A stretch of DNA of 64,000 nt from Casimicrobium huifangae (GTDB taxonomy: Bacteria > Pseudomonadota > Gammaproteobacteria > Burkholderiales > Casimicrobiaceae), in NCBI RefSeq assembly GCF_009746125.1, contig NZ_CP041352.1, positions 3,456,436-3,520,435 of the forward strand, written 5' to 3'. Under the pieces are notes generated by a model. It made no database searches and was not told where the DNA came from. It saw only the letters and a program-made list of their open reading frames with translations. Each line of letters begins with the position of its first letter. Position 1 is the stretch's first letter. The translations under genes and the position numbers were made by a program. Positions 55,301 to 64,000 of this stretch are shown here, one piece after another.

Positions 55301-56104
55301 TTAGCGCCGACGCCCCAGATTGCGCGCCCCCGGTCGCGACGTTTGCGGCGCCTTGTAGGCGTAGTTGCCGCTACCGTAACGCGGCGCGTTGGCGGCCGGC
55401 GCCTGCGGGCTGTACGCGCTACCTGGCTGCGAGACCGGTGGCGGCGCGACACTGCTTTTGGCGCCGCCGGGTGTGCCGAACTGCGCAGTCTTTGCATCCA
55501 CGCCCGCCACTTTCGGCGCATTGGTGTTGTAGCTGCCCGGCGCCTGCGCATAAGCGCTGGTGCTCCTGGCACCACCGACTGCCGCGCCCGCCACCGGGTT
55601 CTGCGGTGCGCTGATGCTCGGGCGATTTTTCAGCCAGTCGGTGGGCGGCACATAGGCGCCTTTCGGGGCCAGGTTTTTCGACAGCAGATAACCGCCCAGC
55701 GCACCCAGTGCCGCGCCCGCCACCAGCGGCAGGAACACGCTGCCGGTGCCGCTTGCGGTGGGCACCGGGTTGCTGCCGCATTGGCCCACGCCATACTTCG
55801 CCTCGCATTCGGCAAAGGTGGCGGCGCCCTGCGGCGGGCGGCCCGCCATCATGTCGTGATACACCTGAGCACAGGTAGCCTCGGAGAGGCCATTGGCGAT
55901 GCAGGCCTTGATCGCCTCGGTGCCGTTTTGCATTGTCGGCGCTTGTGCAGCGGCGCTGACGCCGGTGGCCGACGCCTGCGCGACGGCAGCGGGCGGCGTA
56001 TTGGGCATCGCGCGCGGTGGCGTGGCCTGGTCGCAGCCGGCAAGCGCCAGCGTCGCGGCGCCCACAGCCAGCACAACCGCTTTGGTGTTGAACAGGGAAA
56101 TCAT
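55301..56104 (-). CDS. DUF1190 (YgiB)-like lipoprotein
   Basis: 267 aa from the ATG at 56104. Lipobox LAGC (Cys24). Cys pairs in KACIANGLSEATCAQVY and AECEAKYGVGQCGS resemble the YgiB/DUF1190 pattern (C..aGnSe..C...Y and CE..fG.gqC). A Gly/Ala hydrophobic stretch (FLPLVAGAALGALGGYLLS) and a long Pro/Ala/Tyr-rich tail follow. Probable outer-membrane lipoprotein; function unknown. Confidence 0.7.
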   Translation of the reverse strand: MISLFNTKAVVLAVGAATLALAGCDQATPPRAMPNTPPAAVAQASATGVSAAAQAPTMQNGTEAIKACIANGLSEATCAQVYHDMMAGRPPQGAATFAECEAKYGVGQCGSNPVPTASGTGSVFLPLVAGAALGALGGYLLSKNLAPKGAYVPPTDWLKNRPSISAPQNPVAGAAVGGARSTSAYAQAPGSYNTNAPKVAGVDAKTAQFGTPGGAKSSVAPPPVSQPGSAYSPQAPAANAPRYGSGNYAYKAPQTSRPGARNLGRRR

Positions 56105-56295
56105 CAATGGCCTCCGCCCGTCATGCGAGCAACAGTGCGCGCAGGCGAATGTGCAGGCCGGTGGGCGGGAACTCAATGCCGCGACCGACGAACGGCGGGG
56201 ACGTGAGTCAGGTAGCGGGTGGGCGGTTCCGTTTGCGGGAAGTTAGGCGACGCGTGGGCAACGAGTTGCCTACCCTACTTGCCGTTAAACGGGGT

Positions 56296-56380
56296 GTAGC
56301 CTCGATGCAGCAGCGCGGAATCGAGGGTGACCTTGGCGCGGTGAACCAATGCCTCGATTCCGTTGTGCTGTGCGCTATGG
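56296..56380. repeat. GTAGCCTCGATGCAG palindrome, copy 3
   Basis: Left arm GTAGCCTCGATGCAGCAG with CGGAATCGAGG; the right arm CCTCGATTCCGTTGTGCTGTGCGC is degenerate and overlaps the stop codon (56375-56377) of the RCC1-repeat gene. Confidence 0.75.
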
Positions 56381-57822
56381 TGCAATCCCCGGAATGCCGC
56401 AGTTGCGCGTCATCACCGTGCGAATTTCTGGCCAGCTCCAGCGCGCCCCGGCACCGAGAGCGCCGTTGGTTACCGCGCTGCCGGAGAGGCCGAGCAGCGC
56501 GCGCAGCCCCATCAAGCCGTCGGTAGTGGCGGACACACTGCCGTTGCCGTCGAAATCCATGTTGCAGTCGCCTGGCACCGCGATCGCCGGGAAGTCGGTG
56601 GCTGCGGGCCAGCAGCGGATGCTGCCATTGGTGAGTGTCGCGCAGGCGCCGGTTTGGCTGATCGTGAGCGTATTCGCGCCAGTAACGCCGGTCACCTGCT
56701 GCGGCGTGCTGCTGAATGCGCCGGTAAAGCTGGTGTTGCCGAGCAGGCCGCCGGCGTTGTTCCCCCAGCAGAAGACGTTGCCGCTGGTGCCGATGGCGCA
56801 GGAATGGGTGTAACCGGCGACGACCGATGTCACCCCGGAAAGCCCGGCCACCACAGTCGGTACGTTCACCACCGCCCCGTTGTTGTTGCCAAGCCGACCA
56901 TCCGGGTTGGCCCCCCAACAGCTCGCAGTGTTGTCCGCGAGCACCGCGCAGGTGTGTCGCGAGCCAGTGGAGACGGCGGTGGCCGTGCTGATGCCGGTGG
57001 CGACGACGGGGGACGATGCGCCATACGTCGTCGGCGGCACTGCCGTTTGACCGTTACCGAGCTGGCCCGCCAAGATGTAGCCCCAGCACTTGACTTTGCC
57101 CTGATCGGCACCGGGCCCTTCCACCGCACAGGTAAATCCGCCGCCATCGTCGTTTAAGGTGAAGCTAGCATCGGTCGACACGGAGATATCAACGATATTG
57201 ATCAACCCGGCAATGACGCCGCTACCAAACACGGTGCTGCCAACGGAGGGTATGCCAAGCGATACGCCAGCCCAGTTTTCGCCTGAGCAGGCGACTTGGC
57301 CAGCCGAGCCCGGGGTCGCGCTGGCGCCGTAAATCGCGCAGGTATTGATAGGACCAATCGCAATCTTGCGCCCGCGAGCACCGGCGACGCCCACGCTGCC
57401 GACGAACTTCTTAGCACAGTTGTTTGTCCGAAATCGGCCCAAGTCGCGGCGCTAGCCGTCGCTGAGTACACCACCGCTGAACAACCAGTTCGCGAGGTGC
57501 CATCAGCGACGTTGTCCATTACTGAGCAGACGCCACTCGGACCCATCCAGAAACTGCGAAAGGTGTACGCACCGGATTGCGTCTCCAGCTGGTCGAGGAC
57601 CTGCGGATACTCGTACGATCCACTCCCCCAGCAACGCAACAGGTTGGTGTCGGTAAGGCCGCACACGGTGGTATTGCCGGGCCCGGTGCCGATGCCCACG
57701 CGAATGAACTTTTCCATGGGCCGCATCTGTGCGACGGCTGTCGCCGCAACGAGCACGGACGCCGCCACCATCAAACCCTTCGACGCGCGCGCAACGCTGC
57801 GGCGCAATGTGCCTGTTTGCAT
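56375..57822 (-). pseudogene. RCC1-repeat secreted protein with dockerin-like C-terminus, frameshifted
   Basis: The 5' frame (from the ATG at 57822, preceded by GAGGGGG) encodes a signal peptide and an RCC1-like start (VCGLTDTNLLRCWGSGSY) and stays open to 57202. The homologous sequence, however, moves to a second frame near 57405-57440 (GRFRTNNCAKKFVGSVGVAG...), which runs to 56375. That frame carries several RCC1-type repeats with the C(A/S)...G...CWG pattern (KVKCWGYILAGQLGNG, TASCWGANPDGRLGN, NVFCWGNNAGGLLGN). The C-terminal 60 residues match the dockerin-like module of the 25141 and 26042 proteins (DFDGNGSVSATTDGLMGLR, ending NCGI). Either a genuine frameshift mutation, programmed shift or sequencing error; about 480 aa if joined. 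Confidence 0.72.
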
Positions 57823-57943
57823 CTGAACCCCCTCTGCCGGACGAAACGGTATGTTGTGCCCCGGCGCGGGTTGCCGCCCGGGTGATGCAACGATGTTATC
57901 GGGGAATGGCGGGATTTATGCCTGCCGACGACAGCGGAAATTT

Positions 57944-58068
57944 GATCAGCTTTTTGCTGAAACACTTATTCGATATGGGCTTCAATGCCATTTGAGTCAC
58001 AAGTTGACTTTTGGCTAAATGAGGTACTGAGCCCAATTCTGTTGGGCGTTTTGCCAAAAAGTTGATGC
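57944..58068. repeat. Dispersed ~125-bp palindromic repeat, copy F (most symmetrical)
   Basis: ATCAGCTTTTT (57945-57955) and AAAAAGTTGAT (58056-58066) are the ends; ATGGGC (57975-57980) and GCCCAAT (58031-58037) lie equidistant from the core AAGTTGACTT (58001-58010). It belongs to the 416-bp gene-free gap 57823-58238, which also contains palindrome copy 4. Confidence 0.88.
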
Positions 58069-58109
58069 GTCGCCAGTGAGCGCGTCACGGGTGTAGCGGC
58101 ATTCGCGCC

Positions 58110-58194
58110 GTAGCCTCGATGCAGCACAGCGGAATCGAGGCATTATTGGCAAGCCAAGGTCACCCTCGATTCCGCGTTGCTCCATCGCGGCTAC
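58110..58194. repeat. GTAGCCTCGATGCAG palindrome, copy 4
   Basis: GTAGCCTCGATGCAGCACAG with CGGAATCGAGG on the left; CCTCGATTCCGCGTTGCTCC with ATCGCGGCTAC on the right. Downstream of the minus-strand OYE gene. Confidence 0.82.
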
Positions 58195-58238
58195 GTCCGG
58201 CGCAGCACGATCCGGACGGCGGCCGATCGCGCCCTCGT

Positions 58239-59348
58239 CTACAGCGCCGGATAGTCGGTGTAGCCCTCGGCCCCGGACGAGTAGAACAGCGCCGGTCGCG
58301 GCGGGTTGAGCGGCGCGTCGCGGCGCAGGCGCTCAGGCAGGTCCGGGTTCGCCAGGAACGGTACGCCGAAGGCAATGGCGTCGGCCGCGCCGTGGGCGAT
58401 GGTGTGCATGGCGAGGATGCGGTCGTACTTGTTGTTGGCGATGTAGGTGACGCCGGCGGCGCCGAGCGTCTTTTTCGCCCACGCGAAGTCAAAGCCGGTG
58501 AGGTCGCGGGCGCCGCCGGTGTTGCCCTCGATGAAGTGCACGAATGCGACCTTGCGCGCGGCGAGCGCCTCGACCAGCGCGCCGTAGGTGGCCTGGGTGT
58601 TGCTGTCGGGCTTGGCATTGTTGGCCAGCGTGACCGGGGAGAGGCGGATGCCCGTGCGATCAGCGCCGAACACGCTGATCACGGCGTCGACGACTTCCAC
58701 GGCGAAGCGGATACGGTTTTCGATGCTGCCGCCGTATTCATCCGTGCGGTGGTTGGAGCTGTCGCGGGTGAACTGCTCGATCAGGTAGCCGTTGGCGCCG
58801 TGAATCTCGGCGCCGTCAAAGCCGGCGCGTTTCGCTACCTCTGCGGCGTGCTTGAACGCCGCGACCATCTCTTTGACCTCGGCCGTGGTGAGGCCACGGG
58901 CGGCCACGCGCTCGACCTTGCCGTTTTGCGTGTAGGTCGTGCCGCCGGGCTTGAAGCCGTCGCTGGCCGTCACCGGCAGCACGCCGCCGGGTTGCATGTC
59001 AGGGTGCGAGATGGCGCCGACATGCCAGAGCTGGGCGACGATCTTGCCGCCTTTGGCGTGCACGGCATCGGTGGTGAGCCGCCAGCCGGCCTCCTGCTCG
59101 GGGCTGTAGATGCCCGGTGTGCCCATGTAGCCCTTGCCCGACGGCAGGATCTGCGTGCCTTCCGTGACCAGCAGCCCGGCGCTGGCGCGCTGTGCGTAGT
59201 ACTCGGCGATCAGCGCGTTGGCGGCGTCCGTCCCCGGCGTGGCGCGGCAGCGGGTGAGCGGCGCCATGAAGATGCGGTTGGCAGCTTCGATGGCCCCCAC
59301 ACGAACGGGGGTAAACAGCGTTGTCGGGTCAGCGGACATGGAATTCAT
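58239..59348 (-). CDS. Old Yellow Enzyme family alkene reductase (NemA-like)
   Basis: 369 aa from the ATG at 59348 (MNSMSADPTTLF); a second ATG 9 bp on is equally possible. FMN TIM-barrel with FMAPLTRCRA, EIHGANGYLIEQF (substrate His/Asn region), DEYGGSIENR and a C-terminal FGVPFLANPDLPERL. NADPH-dependent reduction of enones, nitro compounds or maleimides. It is followed upstream by an NmrA-like gene on the same strand (99 bp gap), so the two may be co-regulated by the divergent LysR protein. Confidence 0.9.
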   Translation of the reverse strand: MNSMSADPTTLFTPVRVGAIEAANRIFMAPLTRCRATPGTDAANALIAEYYAQRASAGLLVTEGTQILPSGKGYMGTPGIYSPEQEAGWRLTTDAVHAKGGKIVAQLWHVGAISHPDMQPGGVLPVTASDGFKPGGTTYTQNGKVERVAARGLTTAEVKEMVAAFKHAAEVAKRAGFDGAEIHGANGYLIEQFTRDSSNHRTDEYGGSIENRIRFAVEVVDAVISVFGADRTGIRLSPVTLANNAKPDSNTQATYGALVEALAARKVAFVHFIEGNTGGARDLTGFDFAWAKKTLGAAGVTYIANNKYDRILAMHTIAHGAADAIAFGVPFLANPDLPERLRRDAPLNPPRPALFYSSGAEGYTDYPAL

Positions 59349-59447
59349 CGGGAACAGTTCAGGAAAACGTGGATTTTCCAAGCTTGGGGCTGTTCCCGTT
59401 TATTCCAGATCAAAATCAGCGCCACATTGTGCCGTGGCGTCGTGCGA

Positions 59448-60302
59448 CTACTTCCAGGTTCCCGCACTCTCCGCCACGAACGCGGCAAACGTGCGCGGTT
59501 TGCGGCCGAGCAGCGATTCCACGTCTGGTGAAACTCCGGCGGCGTAACCCGCGCTGATGATGTGGTTCAGCGAATCCATCACGTTGACGATGAACGGCGG
59601 CATGCCCCACTGGTTCATCGTCGCCACCGCTGCTTCGGTCGGCACGCTCACATGCTGCACCGGGCGCCCGACAGCGGCGCTGATCAGTCGCGCGGCTTCA
59701 ATGCCGGTAACTGCCTCGGCGCCAGTCAGCGTGTAGGCTTTGCCCGCATGCGTGGCGGGCGCGGTGAGCACGCGGGCGGCCACAGCGGCGATGTCGCGGG
59801 TATCGACAAAGCTCTGCGCCTGTCCGCCGTCGGCGGCGTAGATGGTGCCGTCCTTGATCGCCTGCGTCTGGTAGTTGGCGTAGTTCTGCATGAACACATT
59901 GGGTCGCAGGAAAGTGGTGGCGATGCCGGTGCCGGCGAGGATGTCGTCGATCTCGCCCTGCAGCTTCGGCAGCGCAAACGGGCTGGCGGCGTCAGCACCG
60001 GCACCGCTGGAGCGAACGATGTGCCTGACGCCCGCCGCTTTGGCCGCGGCCGCAGCGTTGCGTGCCAGCTCGACCTTGTTCGGCACCAGCGGGAACAGCA
60101 GGAACAAGGTGTCGATTCCGGCGAATGCTTTGGTGAGTGAACCGATGTCGGCAAAGTCGCCGTGCCGGGTTTCGACGCCAGCGATTGCCGTGCCGGGTTT
60201 GCTGGTCATCACCGCAAAGTCGGCGCCGGCCGCCTTGAGTTCGTTGACGAGTGCGCTGCCGATATTGCCGCTGGCGCCGGTGACGAGAATTTTGTTGCCC
60301 AT
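59448..60302 (-). CDS. NmrA/SDR-a5-like NAD(P)-binding protein
   Basis: 284 aa from the ATG at 60302, with AGGAG upstream. Rossmann motif VTGASGNIGSALVNEL (about residues 7-22), atypical SDR with VRSSGAGADAASPF and LRPNVFMQNYANY. Family members include quinone oxidoreductase QorB-like and NmrA regulators. Divergent from the LysR gene with 115 bp between, a classic regulator-target arrangement. Confidence 0.87.
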   Translation of the reverse strand: MGNKILVTGASGNIGSALVNELKAAGADFAVMTSKPGTAIAGVETRHGDFADIGSLTKAFAGIDTLFLLFPLVPNKVELARNAAAAAKAAGVRHIVRSSGAGADAASPFALPKLQGEIDDILAGTGIATTFLRPNVFMQNYANYQTQAIKDGTIYAADGGQAQSFVDTRDIAAVAARVLTAPATHAGKAYTLTGAEAVTGIEAARLISAAVGRPVQHVSVPTEAAVATMNQWGMPPFIVNVMDSLNHIISAGYAAGVSPDVESLLGRKPRTFAAFVAESAGTWK

Positions 60303-60417
60303 GATTTGCTCCTGTTGCATCAGGTGAATAAATTGCGATGGAGCGAATTGTTGGGCAGATTGCGATCAACAAAAATGGGTAGACTGTTTCAACATTATCC
60401 ATATTGTGTTGTAAATA

Positions 60418-61359
60418 ATGGACCACATCCGGGGCGCTATCGCCTTCGTTGCTGCCGCACGCGTTGGCAGCTTCACCCGTGCGGCACGCTCGCTGGATCT
60501 TTCGCCACAGGCGGTGGCAGCGAGCATCGCGCGACTGGAGGAGAGCCTCGGCGTGCGGCTGTTCAACCGCACCACACGCTCGATCGCGCTCACCGAGGAG
60601 GGCAGCGTGTTCCTGCAGCACGCGCAGATGGGCCTTGCCACGCTTGACGATGCCGTGCAGGCGTTGCGTGACCGTACTGGCGCGCCGTCCGGACTGGTGC
60701 GGGTGACCACCGGCGCAGCCTTCGCACGGCGCTATCTGCTGCGGCTATTGCCCGAATTCAGCAAGCGCTACCCCGACGTGCGGCTTGACCTGAGCTTTGA
60801 TGACCGCAAGGTGGACATCGTGCGTGAGGGCTACGACGTGGCCATTCGCGGCGGCGCGATTGCCGATTCGTCGCTGATCACACGGCGCGTCTGTGCGCTG
60901 CATACGATCTGCGTGGCGAGCCCGGCGTATCTGCGCAAGCACGGCGTGCCGAAGCAACCCGACGATCTGGCGAAGCATCGCATCATTGCGCTGCGCTTCG
61001 CATCGGGCGCGACGTCCACCTGGGACTTCCAGGTCAAGGGCAAGGCGGTGCAGTTCGAACCGGCGCAACCGGTGCTGACGCTCTCCGACACCGAGGCGGT
61101 CGGCGATGCCGCTGCTGCGGGCATCGGCGTTGCGCGCGTTGCGGCGCACTTTGCCTGGCACTATCTCGCCAGCGGCAAGCTCAAATCAGTGCTTGGTCAC
61201 TGCAACGATCTCGGGCGGCGGGAGATGGTGATCCACTACCCGCACCGCGAGTTTGTGGCGCCGCGCATTCGCGCCTTTGTCGATTTCGCACTGGACACGC
61301 TGCAGCATGAAGTCTCGCTGCACGTGACGCCGAAGGATCTGCAGCAGTACGAGGCCTGA
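60418..61359 (+). CDS. LysR-family transcriptional regulator
   Basis: 313 aa. N-terminal wHTH (FVAAARVGSFTRAARSLDLSPQAVAASIARLEESLGVRLFNRTTRSIALTEEG shortened here to its recognisable parts: SFTRAARSL and RLEESLGVRLF) and a LysR substrate-binding domain from about 90. The AAARVGSF/TRSIALTEEG form belongs to the group that controls adjacent oxidoreductases. Probably activates the divergent NmrA-like gene and the following OYE gene in response to an electrophile; inference from gene order. Confidence 0.9.
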   Translation: MDHIRGAIAFVAAARVGSFTRAARSLDLSPQAVAASIARLEESLGVRLFNRTTRSIALTEEGSVFLQHAQMGLATLDDAVQALRDRTGAPSGLVRVTTGAAFARRYLLRLLPEFSKRYPDVRLDLSFDDRKVDIVREGYDVAIRGGAIADSSLITRRVCALHTICVASPAYLRKHGVPKQPDDLAKHRIIALRFASGATSTWDFQVKGKAVQFEPAQPVLTLSDTEAVGDAAAAGIGVARVAAHFAWHYLASGKLKSVLGHCNDLGRREMVIHYPHREFVAPRIRAFVDFALDTLQHEVSLHVTPKDLQQYEA

Positions 61360-61369
61360 CCGCCCGCAA

Positions 61370-63493
61370 CTATGGCGACGGCGGCAGTACGTCGTCGCGA
61401 CGGACGCGGGCACGAGCTGTGCGATCCGCCGCCTGCAGTGCCGCTTCACGCAGCCAGCTTGATGCCGCTGCCTCGGTCATGCCGGCAGTCGCAAGGTAGC
61501 GCGGTGCAGCAGACTTCAGCGTGCCCTCGGCGAGATTGGCGAAGACGATGTCGGTGCGGTTGTTCGCATCGCCAGTGACACGCGCGTAGAGCGCGCCGAA
61601 ACTGGTGCCGCGACCAATCAGTCCGTGATAGTCGCCGATGAACCAGCCATTGGCGAACGGCGCCTGGGTGATATCAAATGCGGATTCGATGCCACTCTCG
61701 CGCCAGTACTTGCCGTCGCTTGACGTGGTCAGGCGATACGTCGTCGTCAGCGCACCGGCGCTGCTGGCAGCACGCAAGTCAAAGTAGCTGACACCGACGG
61801 TGCCGTCGGCGCGGATGGCGATGCTGGGGCCGAACGCGGCGACATCGGCACGGGCGTTGATGCGCAGGGGTTCGCTCCAGGAGAGCCCGCCATCCTTTGA
61901 CGACGACAGCGCAATGCCGTCGTAGGCGCCCTGCGAAAAGCGCGCGTCCTGCCAGACAACGAAGATCTCGCCGGTCGGACCGACCGCGGCAGAGGGCAGC
62001 CCGCGACTGTCACGAACGCGCCCGGCGGCCGGGTCGCTGACGCCGATACCGAGATCGAGCGCCACAGTCACCGGCGTGCTCCAGCTCTGCCCGCGATCAG
62101 TCGAGCGAATGACGCGCAGATACGATCCCCGTGCGCTGGCCGACGTGGCTGCACGAATGATGTCGGTGAAGAAATTGAGCACGCTGCCGTCACGCAGCAC
62201 AATCATCTGGTTGCCGAAGGTCTGATTGGTGTTGCCGGGGTCATAGATGCTGCGTGCGGCGTCCCAGGTCGTGCCGGCATTGGTGGTGCGGGCAAAGTAC
62301 GCCGGGCCACCGCCATTCGAGAGCAGTCGGCCCCACACGGCGTACACGTAGCGCGCATCCTGCGGGTCGGCGACCATCATGTTCTTGTCGTTGAAGAAGG
62401 TGGCGCCGACATCACGGATCAGCGTCGTTGGTGCGCCCCAGGTGATGCCGCCATCGGCGCTGCGTGCCACCATCATGGCGCTGATCGAGCTTGGCGTCGA
62501 TTCCTGCCCGCTGAAGCCAAGCGCCATCTGGTACGCCGCACCGCCGGGGGCGACAGTGACCCACGGGTCGGTGGCGCGCTCGTAGTCGCCGCCGCCACAT
62601 TGCGAGAAGGCGGCGCGGCTGGAAGTCCAGCTATTGCCACCGTCGAACGACACCGCCGAGGCCGTGCCCCGCGCGCCGCCGTTGGCCCAGCGGTCCTGCT
62701 GCCACGCCGCAAGCAGATGCTGCGCGTTGGATGGGTTCATTGCCAGATAGGGCTCGACTTCGGCGCCGATGTAGGCAGTGCCGCTCTGGGCGATGCTGCA
62801 GGTTGGCGAAAACGGTGACACATTGGGGGCAGCACCGGTCAGCACGCGCTGAAAGCTCTTTTCCGGAGACCGCGCCACGTCAGTCGCTGTGGAAACGCAA
62901 AAGGCAACGCCCTCGCCGGCCCAGCCAGCGGCGATCATCGCCTCATAGCTGGCGCTGCTGACGGTGTAGCGATGATTGCCGGTGCGCCCATTGGCACCGG
63001 GCCGGAACGCACGATAGACGCGGGTCGGCGCGTTGCCCGGGCATACGGCAGGCAAGCCGGCGGCCCCCGGTGTCGCTGGCGACGTGACTGCGAAATCGAA
63101 GCCTTCGTAGCTGAACCCGGCCGGCAGCTGCGCGAGTATTGCCTCGCAGTCGATGCCTTCCCGTCCATAGAAGTGGGAATTGGTGAACGCGCTCGCCGGA
63201 CTGGCGACGCTGATGTAGAAGCGGCAGATGCGTACATCGCCCGCTGGTGCGGCTGCGCCAGCTGCGGCTGCCGCGAACTGCATGCCGGTGCGGCGAAAAT
63301 CGGCGGGCAACGCGTCCAGCGTCGTCTGCTCAGCAGTACGACCGGTAATGAAGTAAGCGTCGAGCGTCGCGTTGTAATACTCAACGACTGTGACCGGAGC
63401 GGAAGTTTGGGCCACGGCCACCGGCCCCAGCACAAGCGGGGACAGCATCGCGGCGATGTGGGTAGCGGTCGACAGCAGACGCGAACGGATCAT
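61370..63493 (-). CDS. Secreted BNR-repeat (sialidase-like) protein with DUF5648 repeats
   Basis: 707 aa, preceded by GGAGAG. The signal peptide ends near VAVAQ (residue 29). Residues about 33-210 hold two DUF5648-type units (VVEYYNATLDAYFITG, YRAFRPGANGRTGNHRYTVS...GEGVAFC). The rest is a six-bladed propeller-type region with Asp-box/BNR motifs (S.DGG.TW-like: SFDGGNSWTSS, SADGGITWGAP, STDRGQSWSTP, SKDGGLSWSEP). Exo-alpha-sialidase-like glycan-binding or hydrolase activity is possible, but catalytic residues cannot be confirmed. The protein ends 11 bp from the LysR gene (convergent). Confidence 0.8.
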   Translation of the reverse strand: MIRSRLLSTATHIAAMLSPLVLGPVAVAQTSAPVTVVEYYNATLDAYFITGRTAEQTTLDALPADFRRTGMQFAAAAAGAAAPAGDVRICRFYISVASPASAFTNSHFYGREGIDCEAILAQLPAGFSYEGFDFAVTSPATPGAAGLPAVCPGNAPTRVYRAFRPGANGRTGNHRYTVSSASYEAMIAAGWAGEGVAFCVSTATDVARSPEKSFQRVLTGAAPNVSPFSPTCSIAQSGTAYIGAEVEPYLAMNPSNAQHLLAAWQQDRWANGGARGTASAVSFDGGNSWTSSRAAFSQCGGGDYERATDPWVTVAPGGAAYQMALGFSGQESTPSSISAMMVARSADGGITWGAPTTLIRDVGATFFNDKNMMVADPQDARYVYAVWGRLLSNGGGPAYFARTTNAGTTWDAARSIYDPGNTNQTFGNQMIVLRDGSVLNFFTDIIRAATSASARGSYLRVIRSTDRGQSWSTPVTVALDLGIGVSDPAAGRVRDSRGLPSAAVGPTGEIFVVWQDARFSQGAYDGIALSSSKDGGLSWSEPLRINARADVAAFGPSIAIRADGTVGVSYFDLRAASSAGALTTTYRLTTSSDGKYWRESGIESAFDITQAPFANGWFIGDYHGLIGRGTSFGALYARVTGDANNRTDIVFANLAEGTLKSAAPRYLATAGMTEAAASSWLREAALQAADRTARARVRRDDVLPPSP

Positions 63494-63575
63494 GATCTCT
63501 CCGGAGGTGGGCAGTGCGCATCAGGACCGCGCGCTTACACTGCCCGCATTGTCGGATTTTGGAGGCGGGGACTCA

Positions 63576-64000
63576 ATGGATGCTGCAATGCTGGGCTGGG
63601 TCGCCGTGGTGCTGCTGATTGTGGTCGGCGTTGCTGGCAGCGTGCTGCCGGCGTTGCCCGGCACGGCGCTGGTGCTGGCCGGCATCGTGCTCGGCGCCTG
63701 GCTGGACGACTTCACGCGGGTGAAGTGGTGGGTAGTCACCATCATCGCCGTGCTGGCGGTCATCGCCTGGGTGACCGACTATTTCGCCACCGTCCTCGGT
63801 GCAAAAAAAGCCGGCGCCAGCAAATTGGCGATCATCGGCGCCGCACTCGGCACCATCGCCGGCATCTTCATGGGGCTGGTCGGCGTGCTGTTCATGCCGT
63901 TCGTGGGTGCGGTCATCGGCGAGTACATCGCGCAGAAGAACACCCGGCAAGCCGCCAAGGTTGGCCTTGCCACCTGGCTCGGCCTGATCGTGGGCACCAT
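63576..64000 (+). CDS. DUF456-family membrane protein (3' end outside window)
   Basis: Starts at ATG 63576 with GGAGG upstream and continues open to the window edge (141 codons). Hydrophobic helices near residues 6-45, 52-70, 84-112 and 126-onward; GVAGSVLPALPGTALVLAGIVLGAW and the Gly-rich GALVGAFIGEYIA-like segment (here GAVIGEYIAQK) are typical of DUF456 proteins. Function unknown. Divergent from the BNR-repeat gene. Confidence 0.85.
   Translation, partial: MDAAMLGWVAVVLLIVVGVAGSVLPALPGTALVLAGIVLGAWLDDFTRVKWWVVTIIAVLAVIAWVTDYFATVLGAKKAGASKLAIIGAALGTIAGIFMGLVGVLFMPFVGAVIGEYIAQKNTRQAAKVGLATWLGLIVGT

Noticed and set aside
56208-56918. 236-codon minus-strand frame with Arg/Gln/His-rich product
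   Set aside because: It is a shifted frame of the RCC1-repeat gene and has no domain, whereas the other frame carries clear RCC1 motifs.

Overview
The window is GC-rich, densely coded chromosomal DNA from a Gram-negative bacterium, most likely a betaproteobacterium (Burkholderiales-like). The evidence is the linkage of argH with an AlgZ/AlgR-type pair, ClpS-ClpA, monomeric NADP isocitrate dehydrogenase, EttA, a SWIB protein with an Ala/Lys histone-H1-like tail, phasin, many lipoproteins and abundant short intergenic palindromes. This placement is inferred from gene content; no rRNA is present.

1-10 kb carries lipid and storage genes: a patatin-like lipase, a phasin, a two-domain fatty acyl-CoA reductase of the Marinobacter type (wax-ester route), the H1/SWIB protein, and a minus-strand operon of a Tat-signal small protein, a GMC oxidoreductase, a lipase-like hydrolase and a beta-CASP metallo-hydrolase. 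10-20 kb holds an unknown conserved protein, a glycosyltransferase-like gene, tRNA-Arg(CCG), cytochrome c5, ApaH, an acyltransferase, a CsgG-like lipoprotein, a three-gene ring-hydroxylating oxygenase operon, a bactofilin and an adenosine-kinase-like PfkB protein.

20-30 kb is the most accessory part. An IS3-family element splits an unknown gene and has left a CAC target duplication. It is followed by a P-loop kinase, a CsbD/BON stress cluster, and two secreted repeat proteins whose end overlaps the start of a TPR-AraC regulator. 30-41 kb is mostly core: algR, algZ, argH, a SemiSWEET, a beta-hydroxyacid dehydrogenase, clpA, clpS, a cold-shock protein and icd. 41-52 kb has an OmpA lipoprotein/patatin/adenine deaminase operon, a GntR-ABC transporter operon, a second LytTR two-component pair, a PhzF protein and ettA. 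52-64 kb has several secreted or unknown proteins, an SDR, a DUF1190-like lipoprotein, a frameshifted RCC1-repeat protein, an Old Yellow Enzyme, an NmrA-like protein with a divergent LysR regulator, a BNR-repeat exoprotein and the start of a DUF456 membrane protein.

The least explained signals are: (i) a dispersed ~125-bp palindromic element with an AAGTCGACTT core, present in six intergenic copies; (ii) a C-terminal dockerin-like module ending in Cys-Gly shared by three otherwise different secreted proteins, one of them 28 kb from the others; and (iii) a 162-bp IS5-type MITE whose CTAG target duplications supply the stop codons of both flanking convergent genes.
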